In this document: positions 35,806 to 37,670 of the stretch, piece by piece
How positions within the stretch are numbered: position 1 is the first letter of the stretch
How the letters are laid out: each line of letters opens with the position of its first letter
Source: DALYDP01 sp964348685
GTDB lineage: Bacteria; Patescibacteriota; Gracilibacteria; Peribacterales; Peribacteraceae
DNA length: 37,670 nucleotides
Reading direction: 5' to 3'
Assembly: GCA_964348685.1 (NCBI GenBank)
Contig: CAYGDM010000002.1
Coordinates: forward strand, 1 to 37,670
The notes under the pieces: generated by a model
Told to the model about the DNA's origin: nothing
Database searches by the model: none
Seen by the model: only the letters and a program-made list of their open reading frames with translations
Translations under genes and position numbers: made by a program

Positions 35806-36677
35806 TTACTCTCGCCCCCTGTAGTTGGGTTGGTGGGTTCTGTGGTGGCGGCTTCTAGGGCTTGGGTCGGAGTGTCGCCCTCCGCCAATAGTCGCCCTAC
35901 TCCGTCGCACTGATTCGAGTCGTCGTAGATTGAGTAGCTGTCTGCGCGGAATGGCCCGTCAAGTTCTTCGACGGTCTTGATCGTCTGTGTCGGCGACACA
36001 ACGAATGTTCCGAGGCCCGCCGCCAACTCATCAATCCTCCTCCGCTCATCTGCACGTATCTCGGCTTCTTGGTCGTTCGACTGCTGACCTTCCTTGAAAC
36101 CGATCTTGTATTCGTTCGTTCCGCGAACCAAGTCGCCAGCCCAGCCAGTCGGTGATTCAGGCTCGGCTTCATTGGGGGAGGGGGTTGTGGCGGCTTCTAG
36201 GGCTTCGGTCAGAGTCGCACCATTGAATACATCGCCCGTGTCGTCGTCGGTAAGTTGCACAAGCTCGTAGGGGTCGTCCTCAAAGATCGAAGCCGTGAAG
36301 CCCTGCCCTTCGGCAACCGACCACGCCAACCCATCAATCCTCCTCCGCTCATCTGCACGTATCTCGGCTTCATTGGGGGTTGTGGCGATAGCGGCGGCGA
36401 GATCGTTCGCACATTTGAGGAGTACGGCAGCACCGTCATCCTCGCCAAGTTCCTCTGCGGCATTAGCCTGATCGTTCCATTGGTAGATCAGATCGTGAAT
36501 CTCCGCCGCTCCCCCGTCGTCAGGCTTGGTGGTGTCTAGGTGCTGCTTGGCGGCGGCGGCACGCTCATCCAAACCCTCCAGCCACGCAACCTGCCCTTGG
36601 GCAGTACCGGGAAATGGGCGGGTCGAAGCCGCCACCATCGCTTGCAAGTGTTCACGGTCTGTCTGTGCGTCAGTCAT
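35802..36677 (-). CDS. Hypothetical protein with an internal duplicated module
   Basis: A 291-residue acidic protein. A segment EAEIRADERRRID-LA is present twice, near residues 103 and 204, each followed by a domain of about 60 residues and a tail with EALEAATT. The two DNA copies of this segment are identical over 40 bases, 303 bases (101 codons) apart, so the duplication is recent or kept by gene conversion. ATG 36677 overlaps the upstream stop by eight bases. The open frame to 36914 is a shadow of the upstream gene. No function is known. Confidence 0.6.
   Translation of the reverse strand: MTDAQTDREHLQAMVAASTRPFPGTAQGQVAWLEGLDERAAAAKQHLDTTKPDDGGAAEIHDLIYQWNDQANAAEELGEDDGAAVLLKCANDLAAAIATTPNEAEIRADERRRIDGLAWSVAEGQGFTASIFEDDPYELVQLTDDDTGDVFNGATLTEALEAATTPSPNEAEPESPTGWAGDLVRGTNEYKIGFKEGQQSNDQEAEIRADERRRIDELAAGLGTFVVSPTQTIKTVEELDGPFRADSYSIYDDSNQCDGVGRLLAEGDTPTQALEAATTEPTNPTTGGESK
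36029..36068. repeat. 40-bp direct repeat, copy 1
   Basis: This stretch is identical to 36332-36371, lying 303 bases away in the same reading frame of the same gene. It encodes the EAEIRADERRRID motif. A shorter shared sequence of 19 bases, GTGGCGGCTTCTAGGGCTT, occurs at 35844-35862 and 36187-36205. Confidence 0.95.
36332..36371. repeat. 40-bp direct repeat, copy 2
   Basis: Identical to 36029-36068. The sequences between the two copies have diverged, so only the motif-coding part is conserved at DNA level. Confidence 0.95.
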
Positions 36678-37668
36678 GGTTGGGCTTCTCCGTTTCACTG
36701 TTGGGGTTGAGGACGGTGATGAGGTTCTTCGAGTTTTCGAGCATCGACGCGGCGGTTTCGTAGGCATGCGCGATATTCGGATAGCCGTCACTCCGCGCGC
36801 GGCCAGCTTCTTCAAACATGTAGGCGACGATTTTTTGCACCGCCGCCGCTTCAACCACCTGATCCCTAGATGAGGCTCCGGCTTGGTGGCCTTCTTTCCA
36901 TGCGGCGTTGGCAATTGCGGGTTCGCGGTATCCGATCAATGGCGTCGTGCCGTCTAATCGTCCGTGTTCACCGATGTAAATTGAATCCCCGAATCGGTAG
37001 GGGCCTTCCCCCTGTATGGGAACGGGCTGGGCGGTGTGGACGTACTGCTTCATGCAGTTGTCGATGAGGGTCTTTAGTTCTGCGGCAATGCCGCGCAGTT
37101 CTTCTGCCATACGGTCGCCAGTTTGAACCTCGCCGTAAGGCTCGAATACGTTTGTTGTCGTGGACCCCTCAACGCTGTTCGCTCGCCGCTCCAACTTCTC
37201 CCTGAAAATGTCCAGATCAAAGATCGTTCCGGTTGGTTGGTCGGGCTGTGTGGGCGGTGAGGGGTTTGCTTTGCCGGTGCAGAACGGACAATGCACCCAG
37301 TCGATTCCGTTGAGGCTGTGCAGGATTCTTGACCCGCCGCAGTCCTCGCACTTCGAGAGTTCGGGGGTTTCGGGATTATTGGCCTGCGGCCCGGTGTCGT
37401 GGTTGGCGTTTCCTTCTGCCGTCTGCTCGCGCGTGGCGGTGACCGGGTTGGCGCGAAGCCCACGCTCAAGGCCGTTCAGTTCTGTCGCCAGCATTTCCAG
37501 CGCCGAGCCTTCGGTGCCACCGGGCATGTCAGCTCGCATGAGCATCGAGCGAATCTGATCTGCGATTCGCAATCTTTCCGCCACGCGGGACGTAGGGCCG
37601 TCTTTCGCAACTTCGGACGCGCGACCGTAATCCTGATCTTTTTCGTTCCGTTCTGGCTTCTGTAGTTC
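36670..37668 (-). CDS. Hypothetical protein with zinc ribbon, 5' end outside window
   Basis: The frame stays open to the window edge, so the start is probably outside. A GTG at 37584 has no ribosome site. 332 residues are visible. A zinc-ribbon region KCEDCGGSRILHSLNGIDWV followed by CPFC lies about 105-130 residues in from the edge. Residues after that are helical and charged (IFREKLERRANSVEG, ELRGIAAELKTLIDN, AYETAASMLENS). The visible N-terminus ELQKPERNEKDQD would follow an Ala-Asp repeat in phase if the window ends join with one base of overlap. Function is unknown. Confidence 0.6.
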   Translation of the reverse strand, partial: ELQKPERNEKDQDYGRASEVAKDGPTSRVAERLRIADQIRSMLMRADMPGGTEGSALEMLATELNGLERGLRANPVTATREQTAEGNANHDTGPQANNPETPELSKCEDCGGSRILHSLNGIDWVHCPFCTGKANPSPPTQPDQPTGTIFDLDIFREKLERRANSVEGSTTTNVFEPYGEVQTGDRMAEELRGIAAELKTLIDNCMKQYVHTAQPVPIQGEGPYRFGDSIYIGEHGRLDGTTPLIGYREPAIANAAWKEGHQAGASSRDQVVEAAAVQKIVAYMFEEAGRARSDGYPNIAHAYETAASMLENSKNLITVLNPNSETEKPNHD

Positions 37669-37670
37669 AG

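Overview
The window looks like most or all of a temperate, HK97-type tailed phage (siphovirus-like) genome. No host genes are seen. The order terminase, portal, protease, capsid, head-tail connectors, major tail protein, frameshifted tail chaperone, tape measure, minor tail proteins, endolysin is intact. The host is probably an actinobacterium. The grounds are GC-rich sequence, an mIHF-like H2TH protein, promoters of the TTGACN-N16/17-TANNNT type placed so that three transcripts would be leaderless, and minor tail, replication-initiator and excisionase proteins of actinophage type. This host call is inference, and the exact host cannot be named.

Layout. Nearly everything is on the minus strand. 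(a) 5602 down to 1 is the early operon. It holds a possible ribbon-helix-helix regulator, several small Cys-rich proteins, a winged-helix protein, an ERF single-strand annealing protein with its coiled-coil partner, a replication-initiator-like protein, and a protein ending in an Ala/Asp hexamer repeat that runs off the left edge. (b) 5600-6170 is the immunity region, with divergent promoters and an HTH repressor on plus. (c) 6233-6799 (+) is a secreted HExxH metallopeptidase, a candidate lysogenic-conversion gene. A strong terminator separates it from (d), the late operon, read leftward from about 27.9 kb to 6.87 kb. The late operon starts with a transglycosylase-like lysin, a small membrane protein and a fibre-like protein, continues through terminase, head and tail genes, and ends with a CHAP-like endolysin and membrane proteins. 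(e) 27881-28193 is a hairpin-rich non-coding stretch, a candidate cos site or late leader, next to an HNH gene. (f) 28194-37670 continues on minus with RusA, an mIHF-like protein, a DNA methyltransferase, an HNH-like protein, integrase and excisionase, a small HD-domain (MESH1-like) hydrolase and several unknown proteins.

How it works together. The repressor and the leftward early promoter form the lysis/lysogeny switch. If the two window ends join, which the repeat and the open reading frames at both edges suggest, one leftward early transcript would run from 5602 through position 1 to 37670 and on to about 28.2 kb, followed by the late operon.

Three plus-strand genes stand apart from this plan: the repressor, the metallopeptidase, and a 76-residue Cys/His protein inside the structural operon with its own apparent leaderless promoter. 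The last is the most unexpected element seen.
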